From the NCBI GenBank assembly GCA_003427395.1, contig BFEA01000280.1, positions 1,403,826-1,450,193 of the forward strand: a stretch of DNA of 46,368 nucleotides. Direction: 5' to 3'. Below the pieces are notes generated by a model. It searched no databases, had not been told where the DNA came from, and was given only the letters and a program-made list of their open reading frames with translations. This stretch comes from Chara braunii. Its lineage: Eukaryota; Streptophyta; Charophyceae; Charales; Characeae. Every line of letters begins with the position of its first letter. The stretch's first letter is position 1. Below are positions 11,401-21,892 of this stretch, piece by piece. Both the position numbers and the translations under genes were made by a program.

Positions 11401-12102
11401 AAGGGAAGGATGAAGAGAGGAGACAACCACACAGCCTCTCTGACTCAGTGGTGCAGATCCTCACAAGCAACAATTGGCGGTCGAGGCCAGAGGGAGACCA
11501 GGGGGCGCAGGACACGGAAGAAGGCAGGAAGAGGGGAGGAGACAAGGCAAGTGGGGAGGGGGAGGAAGGGGGGAGAGGATAGGGAGGGGGCATCGCAACC
11601 CCCCGGCAACATACCGGTCGCCAAACTGAGTGACAGACGATGTTGCAGACGCCCCAACCCAAGGGCACTAAGTGAGGGGCCTCGCGGGTAAGGGACAGTA
11701 TGGCGCAGGGGGGGAAGCCCCGGTGACAGCTGTGAGGAACATCATTCTGCGGCCACAAGGACCGCAGCACCACTATCAACAGAGAAAGGAAGTAACGAAG
11801 GGGAGATGGTAGGCAGGGAAAGGGACACAGAAATACAGTGATGTGATACATAGCAGGAAGGGCCAACGATGGGAGCAACAATGGTATCCTCAATAGAGTA
11901 TGAATGCAACATAGTTTGGATATCTGAGGCTTTTGGTTGCAATCTTAAGGAAAAGTTGTCTACATTGTTGGGCTATTTGTTAGATTATTTCCAGGAGATA
12001 ATTTTTTGCTAGATTTAATAGTTGTATCTGGCGGCCTGGTTTGGCTGAAGAGGCAGTCTTTATCTCCACATATTTTTATAAAGAAACAAAGACTATGTAA
12101 AA
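11401..12102. other. No gene recognised; purine-rich stretch
   Basis: 11380-11600 is strongly purine-rich on the plus strand (GGAGGAG/GGAAGG runs). The open frames here are by-products of that composition. No domain, RNA gene or repeat family is recognised. Confidence 0.4.
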
Positions 12103-12190
12103 GGGACGCTGGACCCGGTTTCCAGCAGGTGATGCTCCCCACCAATAGATGGAGTCCCTACCCAGGTGTTAGTGGTGAAAAAAAAAAAGA
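12103..12190 (+). mobile_element. SINE-like family copy, short
   Basis: It starts GGGACGCTGGACCCGGTTTCC, has the perfect hairpin GCTGGA-CCCGGTT-TCCAGC, the CTCCCCACCAATAGATGGAG block and the GTGTTAGTGGTG segment, then an A run at 12178-12188. It lacks the 3' part present at 10659-10867. No convincing target-site duplication is seen. Confidence 0.8.
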
Positions 12191-12267
12191 GATGGGCTGC
12201 GGTGAAGGGGGCAGAGAAGATATTGGAATGGCAACAGGGATTGCCTGACAACTTACAATGCATCTAA

Positions 12268-12407
12268 GGGACGCTGGACCCAGTTTCCTGCAGGTGCCAC
12301 TCCCCACCAATAGATGGAGCAGTTACGTAGCCAAGCCCTCAATTCCGACGGTTCTCTCACCACACGCTGGGATGGAAGGCTTGCAAAAGGGATTCTCAGA
12401 AAAAAAA
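12268..12407 (+). mobile_element. SINE-like family copy
   Basis: It starts GGGACGCTGGACCCAGTTTCC and continues through CACTCCCCACCAATAGATGGAG and a 3' part with GCCCTCAATTCC..GGTTCTC and GCTTGCAAAAGGG to an A run at 12400-12407. The 3' part matches the copy at 12674-12818, not those at 10659 or 12103, so the family has at least two 3' types. The head hairpin has one mismatch. Confidence 0.8.
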
Positions 12408-12673
12408 CACAGTCAGCGGACGAACATTAAGAGGAACAAGGGCGGACGGTTTAATGGAGGGTTTACAGATAATGATGGAAAAAAAGGCTCCTAGTCGAGG
12501 GATTTGCTAGAGCCATAGCAGGGCTGCAGAAGGGCTAGGAACATGTGTACAAAAGGAGTAAGTCCCCTACAGAGGGAAGGGTAACATTTGCAGCCCCATG
12601 GGAAAGACAGAACTCCAGAGCAGGAAACGAAATGGCCATAGCCCCCAACTTTGTACTCAAGTGATGTACTCAA

Positions 12674-12818
12674 GGGACGCTGGACCCGGTTTTCAACAGG
12701 TGTTGCTTCCCACCAATAGATAGAGCGGCCGGCAGTCAAGGCCTCAATCCTGGTGGTTCTCACACCACTGCCGGGATAGAGGCCTTGCAAAAGGGCCTTT
12801 CTCGGAAAAAAAAAAAAA
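12674..12818 (+). mobile_element. SINE-like family copy
   Basis: It starts GGGACGCTGGACCCGGTTTT, shares CCCACCAATAGAT and the second type of 3' part (AAGGCCTCAATCC..GGTGGTTCTCACACC and CCTTGCAAAAGGGCC) with the copy at 12268, and ends in 13 A. It lies in the same orientation about 270 bp from the end of that copy. No clear target-site duplication. Confidence 0.8.
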
Positions 12819-13307
12819 CAGAAAAAGAAGGACATGGGGCAGGGGGAAGACCTCCAATTGGTTGGTCACAATAAGGAAATTTGGAGTTTTGGTCAGAACT
12901 CACCCCCAGGAAAAAACGTACCCAATGTTCCTATCAGGCTCATGCTCTCGCTGCACGAACACATAGTCCAGTATACACTCGTCTTCCTGTCCGTAACCCA
13001 CTTGGGTATCTACCCTACAGGGTTATTGCTGTTGGCCGCCTCTTCCGCTGTGGAATTCTCCCCTTTCATTATCTTTTTTTCTTTCCCAGAAAAAAGCGAA
13101 GTACAAGACTCTGAGGCTGGGAATCCTCACAAGCAACCCGGGTCCCGTGGTCGACAAGGACTCTGGGACCCTTGCCCAGCTTCGGTTCAGCCAAGCAGCT
13201 TCACAGCTTAGACTATGCTAGATGTACTGCGTCAGTTCACTCGAGCCCTCTGCTCTTTAGGGTCGAAAACCACTACGTAAGCAAACTGGCCGATATCCTA
13301 GCCTAAC
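12819..13307. other. No gene recognised
   Basis: Nothing recognised on either strand; short open frames lack domains or repeats. Confidence 0.35.
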
Positions 13308-13313
13308 CTGTAT

Positions 13314-13424
13314 GGGACGCTGAGCCCGGTTCTCAGCCAGGGTCGTGCGATCACTCCGGGTAGACTGTGAGGACCCCGGCCTCAGCATTCTCATTGATAA
13401 TATCAGCCTTGGGCACTGGGCCCT

Positions 13425-13457
<33 letters not shown>
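13314..13457 (+). mobile_element. SINE-like family copy with compensated hairpin
   Basis: It starts GGGACGCTGAGCCCGGTTCT and ends in 27 A (13431-13457). The head hairpin is GCTGAG-CCCGGTT-CTCAGC: relative to GCTGGA/TCCAGC two pairs have changed on both sides. CTGTATG at 13308-13314 and 13458-13464 is a probable 7-bp target-site duplication. The body after the head differs from the other copies. Confidence 0.75.
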
Positions 13458-13798
13458 CTGTATGAAACAACACAGTCCAACAATCATTATGCAGGTCTCA
13501 AACGACCTGCTGGGCAACCCCCCCCTAGTGGACACTCCAACCTCAAGCCCAAACCAAACCATAATCACAGCAACGCTAGGCGAAAACAGAAACAACAACA
13601 AAAGAAACCAACCCACCATGCCTCCAGCTTCCTGCCTCCTGTGGCTTAACAGATAACCGAGTGCCCTGGTATTTACTACAAACCTCGTCCTCAGCCCAGC
13701 TCCTCACTATTAGTTTAACTAACAGGGAGCCCCCCTCCCCTTTCATACCACCATTATTGTCCTTAGACCCCCACTCTTTTCCCAGGGACGGATTTCCC

Positions 13799-13938
13799 TT
13801 TTTTGTTTTTTTGAACTCCATGCACTGGGGGTCCTGCTTAACGAGGTGATACAAGCATACCCCTTAAGCACGTCCCGATATTGAAGGCTCCGTCCATTGG
13901 TGGGGAGTTGCACCTGCTGGAAATCGGGTCCAGTGTAC
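13799..13938 (-). mobile_element. SINE-like family copy
   Basis: On the minus strand: ACTGGACCCGATTTCCAGC, AGGTGCAACTCCCCACCAATGG, then a distinct body and an A-rich tail (T7-G-T6 on the plus strand, 13799-13812). The first base of the head hairpin has changed. Confidence 0.7.
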
Positions 13939-14089
13939 ATGTCAAAAGTTCTGTAACGGCTGTATGAACGTATGTATATAGTGCAGACACTGACTGTGTT
14001 CACTATGTAGTTCGTTCCATAACGTGTTGTCAATGGAGTGTCTCCGTCTGCAGCAGGGGGCATTGATTACTTCCCATAAAAGACCCCCT

Positions 14090-14262
14090 ACTGTCTCTAT
14101 CAGCAAGCTGTCATTGAAAAGTAGTGAGTACGTAGCTTGGAAAGACTAGTATGTGTGGAGTAAGGTGCCCGGAATGACCACCCACAGTCGCTATCAGCAA
14201 ACTGTCATTGAAAAGTAGTGAGTACGTAGCTTGGTAAGAATAGTATGTGTGGAGTAAGGTAC
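14090..14262. repeat. Direct tandem duplication, period about 94 bp
   Basis: The segment CAGCAAGCTGTCATTGAAAA..GTGAGTACGTAGCTTGG..GTATGTGTGGAGTAAGG at 14101 recurs at 14195 with few changes. Two copies only, non-coding. Confidence 0.9.
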
Positions 14263-15031
14263 CTGGGCACCTCGTGCTGTGTTGTGTGGTGTATGTGTGC
14301 GCAATGGGCAGTGCTTGATGAGTAGTGATAAGTAGTGAGTGCGTTGTGAACGCAAAGTCTGTGTTTGCCATGCTTTATTGCCCCACGTTGCGGTTGTGGT
14401 CATGATTACGCTTATGCTGTTTTTGTGGTGTGCTGTCTGAAAATTTCCCGTATTGCACTCCCTTCCCCATTGGATCCAGACCCACAGTAGACCCCCAGTG
14501 GAGCCCACTAAACCCTGCTAAAACCCCTGCTAACCCCCCCGCACACCCTCGTGTCCTATAATTGGCCCACTCTGTGTTTACCCTTTTTTGTATCCTGTCC
14601 TCTCTCTTGAAAAGTTCCTTTTATCTTCCTCACTCCTCCTCAGAGTCTGTTCCCTGTTTGCCTTGTCGACCTGAGGTTAACCGTACATTGAACCCCATGG
14701 GAGGACCCATCCTGGCCAGCAGAGAAGAGGAGGAGGGATTAGGGGTTAGGGAGGTACAGGGGTGTTGGCAGAGGGTTTTGGGGAGGGATTGGGGGCCTGT
14801 TAAGGCGTGGGCCTGGGTGGGCCCAGGGGGAGCATCCGGGTGTGCCTCAGGAACCAGTATGAAGTTAGTTGGTTGAAACTGAAGGGAGAAGTGATCTAGC
14901 GGGAGAAGCTCCCGCTGGGACTCCGTGGACGGCCATGGCTGTTATTGCAGATTTGGGGCTTGGAAGTTGTCCATCGATTGCCACCTCTTGTGTTCATCAA
15001 TCTCGTTTTGCAGTCTAGTTTGCAAGTTCTT
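14263..15031. other. No gene recognised
   Basis: G-rich stretches at 14730-14840 give open frames without recognisable protein features. Minus-strand LINE similarity begins only near 15032. Confidence 0.35.
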
Positions 15032-15983
15032 TCAGGCAGCTTGTGTCTCTGCCGTTATTGTTTCCGTGATTGAGGGTCTCGCCTGCATAAAGCCAAATGT
15101 ATGTTGTCCCCTGTCGTGGGAGCATCTCATGTGCCACACCGCAATAAGCAGGGCCAGGCGAGAGTACTGGAACCGGTTTAGCATGAACTGCGTCCAGTCA
15201 AAGTCCTCAGGGGGGAGTAACGCAAAGAGGATTGATTTTGCGTCCCAGGGGAAATGCTGGCCGGTTAAATAATGCCAGGCTGCATCCCACCATCTCCATG
15301 GGTCAGCCCAATAGGCAGTGCTGCAGGGTGGCCCGTTTTCTGGGGGGATCAATTCACAGTATGAGCACAGCGGTGAGAGCAGTCGTTTCTGTTCAAGGTC
15401 TGTTCTTGCTGTTATCCAGTTGGGGGTGGGGCAAGCACCTTTGTATAATTTGCCACTGTAGCGCTCTATTGCTAGTCAGTCTGATGTGGGAGTGGGCCGA
15501 CCACCTGAGAAAGCTCAGGTCTGCAAGTTCACGGGAGAGTCCCTGTCCCACCACCTCAAAATAGTGTCCATGGCCAGGATGCGCTTGCACATTGATCTGT
15601 ACCCGTTTTTAACTGAGTATTGCCATGGGTGCATTGTTGAGGAAGTCCCCCATTGCCATTCCCATTCTGCCGGATCGAATGGGAAGTCGCAGAGGGGGAT
15701 AGTTGGTTCATAGACATACATCATCTCTTCTTGATCCGCCAGCACCTGCACTTTGATGAGGGAGTCGTCGGTGCGAATACCCTTCCAAGGACAGAAAATA
15801 AGTTTTAACTTGAAAATTGACTGCACCACGCGAATCGCGGTAGTATTTGCCTTCGGTCGATAAAATGTTTGACTGAAAGTAAGGAGTGTGTGGACGTGCA
15901 GTTTTGAAGGCGCGTGTGGTCTCTTTTCCTTGTGGATGATTGTAAATCTGGCATAGCTGCCGCCCAACTTTTGTTTTGATCAA
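15032..15983 (-). pseudogene. LINE ORF2 3' fragment (zf-RVT region to C-terminus)
   Basis: The minus strand, in at least three frames, reads in order: IFKLKLIFCPWKGIRTDDS, IPLCDFPFDPAEWEWQWG, YSVKNGYRSMCKRI (15967-15515), SNRALQWQIIQRCLPHP (15590-15393), SPLCSYCELIPPENGP, then SILFALLPPEDFDWTQFM and YSRLALLIAVWHMRC (15352-15032). This is the zf-RVT module and C-terminal tail of a plant L1-type ORF2, parallel to the large LINE at 1800-300. The second half of the Cys/His motif is not conserved and frameshifts separate the pieces. Reverse transcriptase proper is absent. Confidence 0.8.
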
Positions 15984-16755
15984 ATTAGGATAAAGCGTTA
16001 TTTTTCTTTGATTGATATGTCTGTTGATGGCGCGTGCGCGCTCTCGGTGGCGACGTTACCATAGTCGGCTAAGGACTTGACTGTCGGTGCCGCGTTTTAA
16101 AAAGTAATGATTTTGAATTTTTATTCAAAGCGAGTGGAAGCCCGCGTAGTGTGCAGTGTCGTAAGGCACTTTGTCTGGTTTTGCTCGCCGGTGGGAATTA
16201 CCCTCGGCTTTGGAGACAGCGTACGCCTTAGGCATGACGGGCGGTATGTGCAATGGTTATGAGCGAAACTTGGCCCTTCGTGCGGCAAGCGTGAGAGCGC
16301 GGCGGCCGTAGGTTTGGCCGGTAGGCCAACGAGTGGCCTTCGGTCGTCTCGGTAGGAGCGTGCTGTGGGTTAGACTTGTTTATGTGGAATTCAGCAAGTA
16401 CAAATCCCAGCCTTGTGCCTAGCACTATTGGTCACATCATTTGTGTTTCATGTGGCAGGTATGGGGATTAAGGCTAGCGGGCATCAAAACAGGGGCGTTG
16501 GGGCGGTTTGAAGGGACCAAGGGGTTGAGGGCTTGGCAGGACCATCCTCCTTGATTTTGTTGCTGGTCCTCGCCATGGCCCGATTGGTGGGACCAAGAGG
16601 GGTGCCGATAGTCCCTCTCCCCCACGACAATGTCCCCAATTCTTTTTTTTGGTTATTTTTATTTGTATTATTGCTTTCTATTTAAAGTCCCGAGATCGGT
16701 GATGGTACCTTAAGGCTATAGATGTCGTAGACCTTCGGGACACCCGTTACAATTG
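15984..16755. other. No gene recognised
   Basis: Mixed-composition DNA. A short minus-strand resemblance to the SSU rRNA 3' signature (about 16230-16255) is too short to call. No coding region is supported. Confidence 0.35.
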
Positions 16756-17046
16756 GAGCACGGATCGAGGAGTCAACGCACATGCAGGCCGGCGTGTACC
16801 TATCTCAATACACTGGCCACCGACTTCGATCTACTGTGAGAGGTGTGAGTGTGAGCGTGTATGTGGAACCCGAAAGTGGTGAACTATGCCTATGCAGGGC
16901 ACGACTAGAGGAACTCTGGCGGAGGCTCGCAGCAATACTGACGTGCAAATCGTTAGTCGGACCTGGATATAGTGACGAGAGGCTAATCGAATCGTTAAGT
17001 AGCTTGGTTCCTTCCGAAGTTTCACCCATGATGGCTAGAGCCGTTA
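16756..17046 (+). pseudogene. Degenerate LSU (25S) rRNA fragment 1
   Basis: Running similarity, recalled from conserved plant 25S rRNA, begins at GAGCACGGATCGAGGAGTC (in 25S GAAACACGGACCAAGGAGTC). It passes through GAACCCGAAAGTGGTGAAC, TATGCCTATGCAGGGC, GGAGGCTCGCAGCAATAC, TGACGTGCAAATCGTTAGTC and GACTAATCGAAC-like sequence, and ends at CTTCCGAAGTTTCACCC and GATGGCTAGAGCC. Many substitutions and small indels are scattered through universally conserved positions, so this cannot be a working rRNA. Plus orientation. Confidence 0.88.
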
Positions 17047-17129
17047 AACAAAGGTGCACGACTGCGGGGCCACGTTGTATAGTGAGCCGAGGGGGACGGG
17101 GCGCTTACCTGTAAACGCACTGTGCCCAG

Positions 17130-17240
17130 AGCTCGATCTGCTGTGGGAAGTTTGAATGTGAGCATACTTGTTGGGACCCCAAAGATGGTGAGTTATACGT
17201 GGGCAGAAGCGTCAGAGAGAAGCAATGGGCGCTGCGAGTA
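17130..17240 (+). pseudogene. Degenerate LSU (25S) rRNA fragment 2
   Basis: It repeats the middle of fragment 1: GATCTGCTGTGGGAAGTTT, GAATGTGAGCATACTTGTTG, GGACCCCAAAGATGGTGAG. It keeps some conserved bases fragment 1 has lost (GAGCATACTTGTTGGGACC) while losing others, so it is a separately decayed copy, not a recent duplicate. Similarity fades after about 17214. Confidence 0.8.
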
Positions 17241-17854
17241 AAGGCGCAAAGCAAAGTGGGAAAGGTAGCGGGGTATGGCCTTAACCTTTCAGGTCAGTAT
17301 CATGATCCTTGTCCCCGTTTCGTGCCTTCCATCATGATTGATGGTCGCTCCACTGCCATATTCGTCCCTACTAAAACTGCAAGCCCCTAACCGGGAACCC
17401 GGACGGATTCGTTGAAGTCGCACAGATGAAAATTGAGGATGAGGGGGACAAGTTGGAAACTTGTGTGCTCATTTCTTGGCAGAATCGAACAAGGTGAGGC
17501 TCTGAATAGGGGTTTTGGGCTGTAGCGACCTCGGATCTGAGATTAGATTTAGAAGAAAGTTAGTAGGAGGTGAGCTAGAGGAGAGAGACAGTGCATGGGG
17601 AGGACGCATAAGAAAGGGATATGGCGGGCGAAAAGAGCATATCTCGTCCGTCTCTCAACAAAATTGGGCGAGAGGAAAGGTTAATCAAGGGTTCTTGGGC
17701 ATTGTGAGCCGAGTGGGGCAGTTGAGAACTTGAGATCGATATTGGCGCAACCACTCGCTCGCTACAAGCATTAGGAGTTGCGAGTGAAGGGGAAGTTTCG
17801 CGACGGAGATGTATATTCCATTCCGGTTTTGTCCATCCTATCGAAGGAAGTAAA
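17241..17854. other. No gene recognised
   Basis: Non-coding by inspection; no further LSU similarity was recognised between the rRNA scrap and the microsatellite. Confidence 0.35.
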
Positions 17855-17857
17855 CTC

Positions 17858-17947
<90 letters not shown>

Positions 17948-18042
17948 NNNNNNNNNNNNNNNNNNNNNNNNNNNNNNNNNNNNNNNNNNNNNNNNNNNNN
18001 NNNNNNNNNNNNNNNNNNNNNNNNNNNNNNNNNNNNNNNNNN

Positions 18043-18132
<90 letters not shown>

Positions 18133-18134
18133 CG
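17855..18134. repeat. Compound microsatellite (CT)n(CG)n containing a gap
   Basis: Near-pure CT dinucleotides run from 17855 to 18117, with N at 17948-18042, and turn directly into (CG) repeats at 18116-18134. True length is unknown because of the gap. The Leu-Ser and Arg-Glu open frames here are products of the repeat. Confidence 0.97.
17948..18042. other. Assembly gap (95 N)
   Basis: Run of N inside the CT microsatellite, most likely a collapsed or unresolved repeat. Confidence 0.99.
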
Positions 18135-18626
18135 AGGCGTAACATTTGCATCTGACAACTCCTTAGTCCATACTTGTACCGGGATTTTTTTCCAAAGTAT
18201 GGTCCGTCGCGATGTATCCTCCTATGTTCTTGCGAAAGATTCTTCTCATTTTGCACATTGGCAGACTACTCAGTTGAGGCATACATGAGACTACTGAATT
18301 GCAAACATGAGTTTGAATCCAACAATGGTCATTTTCCTCGTATTGCCTAAAGCGGCTCATTTCGTTCGTGGTCGTCCTCGCGCACGAGGCTAGCTGCCTT
18401 ATCTTGTCTGTCCAGGGCCGTATGAGTCTGGCCAAAAGGGTGGTCAGGTACGACAAGAGAGTAGGGGAGGGACACGAGCGCACAGAGGAATAAGAGTGTG
18501 CGAGAGCAATGTATGAGTATGATAGCGGAAGATGTGAATTGTGATGTGAGGGGCACGTACATAGTCGAGGTGATGGCCTACGTGGTCGACATCTATATGC
18601 TAGAGGTATTAACCAAATTCATCTAT
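18135..18626. other. No gene recognised
   Basis: Nothing recognised. The DNA directly upstream of the next rRNA scrap does not clearly continue into 25S. Confidence 0.35.
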
Positions 18627-18904
18627 CCTGCCCGTCTTGAAACACAGATCGAGGAGACGACATGCATGCGAGTCGGTGGGCGCTTAGCCCACGAGGTGAG
18701 AGAAGCTTGAGTAGCTGGAACCTCTGTAGGTGCACCGATCGCCATCCACAATCTGTTGTGAAAGGCTCAAGCGTGAGCACATCTGTTGGGATATGATAGA
18801 CGGTAAACTACGCCTAAGCAAAGCTAGACCAGGGGAAACTCTGGTGGAGACTCGTGGCAATATTAACGTGAAAATCATTGTCGGACTTGGACATAAGGGG
18901 CAAA
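18627..18904 (+). pseudogene. Degenerate LSU (25S) rRNA fragment 3
   Basis: It covers nearly the same part of 25S as fragment 1: CCGTCTTGAAACACAGATC, GACATGCATGCGAGTC, GTGCACCGATCGCC, GCGTGAGCACATCTGTTGGG, AGACGGTAAACTACGCC, AGACCAGGGGAAACTCTGG, TGGAGACTCGTGGCAATATT, AACGTGAAAATCATTGTCGG. It ends at a counterpart of GGGTATAGGGGC (18885-18902). Changes at universally conserved positions mark a pseudogene. Same orientation as fragments 1 and 2. Confidence 0.88.
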
Positions 18905-20300
18905 AACCGTTATTGGGTGGGGAGTTTGGCTGGAATGACACATCTACTAGAAGATAACCTAGGTGTCCTAGGATGAGCTCAACAAGGACAAAATCTTGTA
19001 TGAAGCAAGACGGCAGAAGTACATCCAATTTTGATTTTCAGTGGGAATACAGATTGTATGACCATGGCCTATCGGTCCAAGCAGCGAGCTCATCTGAATT
19101 TTAATACGGTTACAGACTGAGAGGGCTCTACATGATCAACATCTACATAGGTTATTTTGGTTGTTGCTGCCGTCTGGTCTTGGAGTCGTTACTGAGTCGA
19201 TTTTCAGCAGGTTCGTTGCACTCGAGGTCGGCGATACCGTTGTGTATCCGAGTGGCGTTGTTGGTGCTATGATCGAACAGGGAGGAACCATTGTTGTCTT
19301 CCAAATGGTTGCTGCATTTCTGATTATTGCGTTTTGATTGTTGTGTCTTGGTTGAACGTTTGTTGTGCACCTTCTGTGCGCTTATAGTGCACTTGCCATG
19401 CACCTATTGTACGATCATTGTGCACTTGTTACGTGCCTACTGTGTTACCATATTTATGTATACTCGTCGTTGTGTTTGTTGTTGCGCATGTTGAGCTTGT
19501 GTTGCGTAGTATTGTATTTCATTTGCAATTCGAATAGAATACAAGTGGTGTACTATGTTCGAACTCGACCTTTCTAGGCTGCGTGACGACATTTCAGTCT
19601 AAAAGGAGACACTGCGTTTCTGGAGGGGTGTTTAGATTCTGCAAGGGGGTTACAATTGCGACTTGAAGACGCATCAGAAGGGCATTATTTTGTATTTTGA
19701 CCGTAGTTTGGCTATTTTCCCTGCAGGTTTGACCACCATTGCGGGCCCTCAGGCGTATCAAGATTCCAAGACCCTCTAACACGAGTCTGATTGCACCTCT
19801 CTTATATCTAAGCTACTTAATTTTTATTTTTCTGCCCTCTTCAAGTTTAGTCCAGTGTATTGGTTCAATGAGGAAGGCGGCAAGCGGGATTGGAAACTCG
19901 TGGTCCGTACCAAGGCCTTTGTGGGAGGTTTACCCCATTGATTGCGGGAGTTCTGCCAGAGCCTAGACGAGGTTCAGAAGGCAGAAAATCATCAGATAAT
20001 AGTTTATTTTTCATGTGGGAGTCCACAAAAACCTTATTGATATGTCCCTCTATGTTTGTCTGATACGTATGCATGCAACCTTATGATTCTTGATTGCTTT
20101 TATGAACTTAATCAAATTAAGTGAAAGGAATGCATCCATGAAATTCAGTTTTATTTTATTTTGACTGAAATCAGACTAAGGGGTGAACTAGGGGAAGGTG
20201 GGAGGAAGGTGGTATTGCATGTATTTTACCGAGACAATCCAATGTTGCTCGTTATTTCTAACTAGTTCTGAGGTTTTGCCTATCTAATTTCTGAGGCCGA
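18905..20300. other. No gene recognised; small degenerate repeat at 19365-19450
   Basis: Between 19365 and 19450 short GTGCAC / GTGCGC / ATGCAC units recur every 15-25 bp. Otherwise nothing is recognised. 20100-20160 is AT-rich and may be the left flank of element A. Confidence 0.35.
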
Positions 20301-20945
20301 GTATTGTTTCCAAGAAGAATGATTTGATCTAAATGTTTCTTTTGGGGTTTTTGACTGAAATTGGGCGTTGCTTGTAAGCAGAATGGTCCAACTTCATGCT
20401 TTTGTACGATTTTGAGATAGGATAAACATTGTTTCTAAGCTGAATGATTCAGTCTTTTGTTGTATTCTGAAGGAGGATTTTTGTGGAAGGTTAGACATTG
20501 TTTTTAAACATAATGATTTAGCATGAATCCACACACACTAAAGTGGAATCTAGGTATACATTGAAAATATCTATTTATATTTAGTATTTTGCATGTGAAT
20601 AGGCAGATGAACATTGTTTCTAAGCAGAATGGTCTAGCTTAAGCCATATCACTAATGAAGAAAAAAGTCAATACTATAATTAGAAGTAAACTGGGCAACC
20701 TTAACATTATTTCTAAGCCGAATGATTCAGTCTTCTAAGCTGAATGATTCAGTCCTCTGCCCATATAAGAAGATAAGTCATAAATTTATTTAAAATTTAG
20801 ATATTTAAACAGTTCAGGTCGATTCGGCATTGTTTCTAAGTTGAATGGTCTAGTCACGTGCCCAAAGAAAAGAGAAGTAGTTGTGCAACCTGTTCATGTA
20901 TAACCTAAGGCATGTTGGACATTGTTTCTAAGCAAAATGGTCTAG
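20301..20945 (+). repeat. Spaced hairpin array, TAAGNN loop, 9 degenerate units (element A)
   Basis: Nine copies of a motif near ATTGTTTCTAAGCAGAATGG occur at intervals of about 30-120 bp: TTC at 20308, 20433, 20618, 20711, 20733, 20834 and 20926, plus decayed forms at 20371 and 20502. In the good copies TTC pairs with GAA across a six-base loop TAAGCA, TAAGCT, TAAGCC or TAAGTT. A CA..TG pair outside it and an unpaired TTGT on the 5' side complete the unit. The last unit has lost pairing (AAA opposite TTC). Confidence 0.75.
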
Positions 20946-21213
20946 CGTCATGCTATATGTAAGATGAGTAAATGATTAATCATTCGAAAGATCAACAAAC
21001 TATCTTATGGAAAAACAACTTGAGATTTTTTGTGAGAGATTTACCTTTGTTGTATGTGTTTGCTTGACTATGAGTCTAACTTTGAGTCTAGCCTTGAGTC
21101 TAGCTCAAGTTGTTTTTTGATGAGTAGTAACTTTAAATGCTCGCCCTATGCAGGAGTTATAGGAGTTAGTTCAATTTTTGCATTTCAGAGTTGAGTTTAC
21201 TTTTCATATTTTT

Positions 21214-21680
21214 TGACCTTGTACAAAATTTGGAAAGACACTAAGTTTTTTGTTAAGGGAAGTGCTACCAAAATGTTTACTAAATCACGGAGTTGGACAA
21301 ATTTTGACTTTGTGAAGTCAAAACTATTTTTAGCATTTATATTTAGCATTATACAAATTTTGGAAACACACTTTCTCTCATGGGAGTGCTACCGAAATTT
21401 CTACAAGTTTAAAGAGTTAATTGAATTTTGCCTTAGCAGAGTTCAAATTCTGTCTTTGAGTTTATATCTGGCTTAGTATAAATTTGAGAAACCTACCTTT
21501 CTAGAAGGAGTACTGCCCAAAATTTCACTAAATCAGAGTGTTAGACAAAATTTGATCTTATAAAGTCAAAAATCGTTTTCTAATCTCGTATCTTGCTGAG
21601 TGTAAATTGTGAAAAGACACTTTCTCTAGAGGGAATGCTGCTAAAATTTTTATAGTTTCAAGAAGATGAACTGTATTTGG
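21214..21680 (+). repeat. AT-rich tandem array, about 125-bp units (element A)
   Basis: Four diverged units start near 21214, 21350, 21475 and 21599. Each has a TACAAATTTTGGAAA-like opening, a CACTTTCTC..GGGAGTGCT segment that can fold back, then CCGAAATTTCTACAAG or CCCAAAATTTCACTAAATC. The first unit ends in a perfect 9-bp hairpin TTTTGACTT-TGT-GAAGTCAAA(A). The same unit type occurs at 36075-36635. Confidence 0.8.
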
Positions 21681-21892
21681 AAGGAAAAACTTTAGCGATT
21701 CACCCTGTACATGAGAGATGTTGCTGAAATTTTTCATGATCTTTAATATCATATAGTTTTGTGAGAGGTTGGAATGAGATGTTATATTAGGGTTTATTCT
21801 CCGTGCACTTAAAGTTAACTTTGGGAACTAACATGTGTTGTCTAACATGTCCTTTTTGGTAATTTTGATTCAATATTTGACTAGTTTCAGCC

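Noticed and set aside
16228-16260. On the minus strand TTGCACATACCGCCCGTC resembles the SSU rRNA 3' signature TTGTACACACCGCCCGTC.
   Set aside because: Only about 18 bases match and neither side continues as SSU rRNA. Chance cannot be excluded, so it is not annotated.
17771-18256. Arg-Glu and Leu-Ser repeat proteins.
   Set aside because: Translations of the CT microsatellite and the gap.
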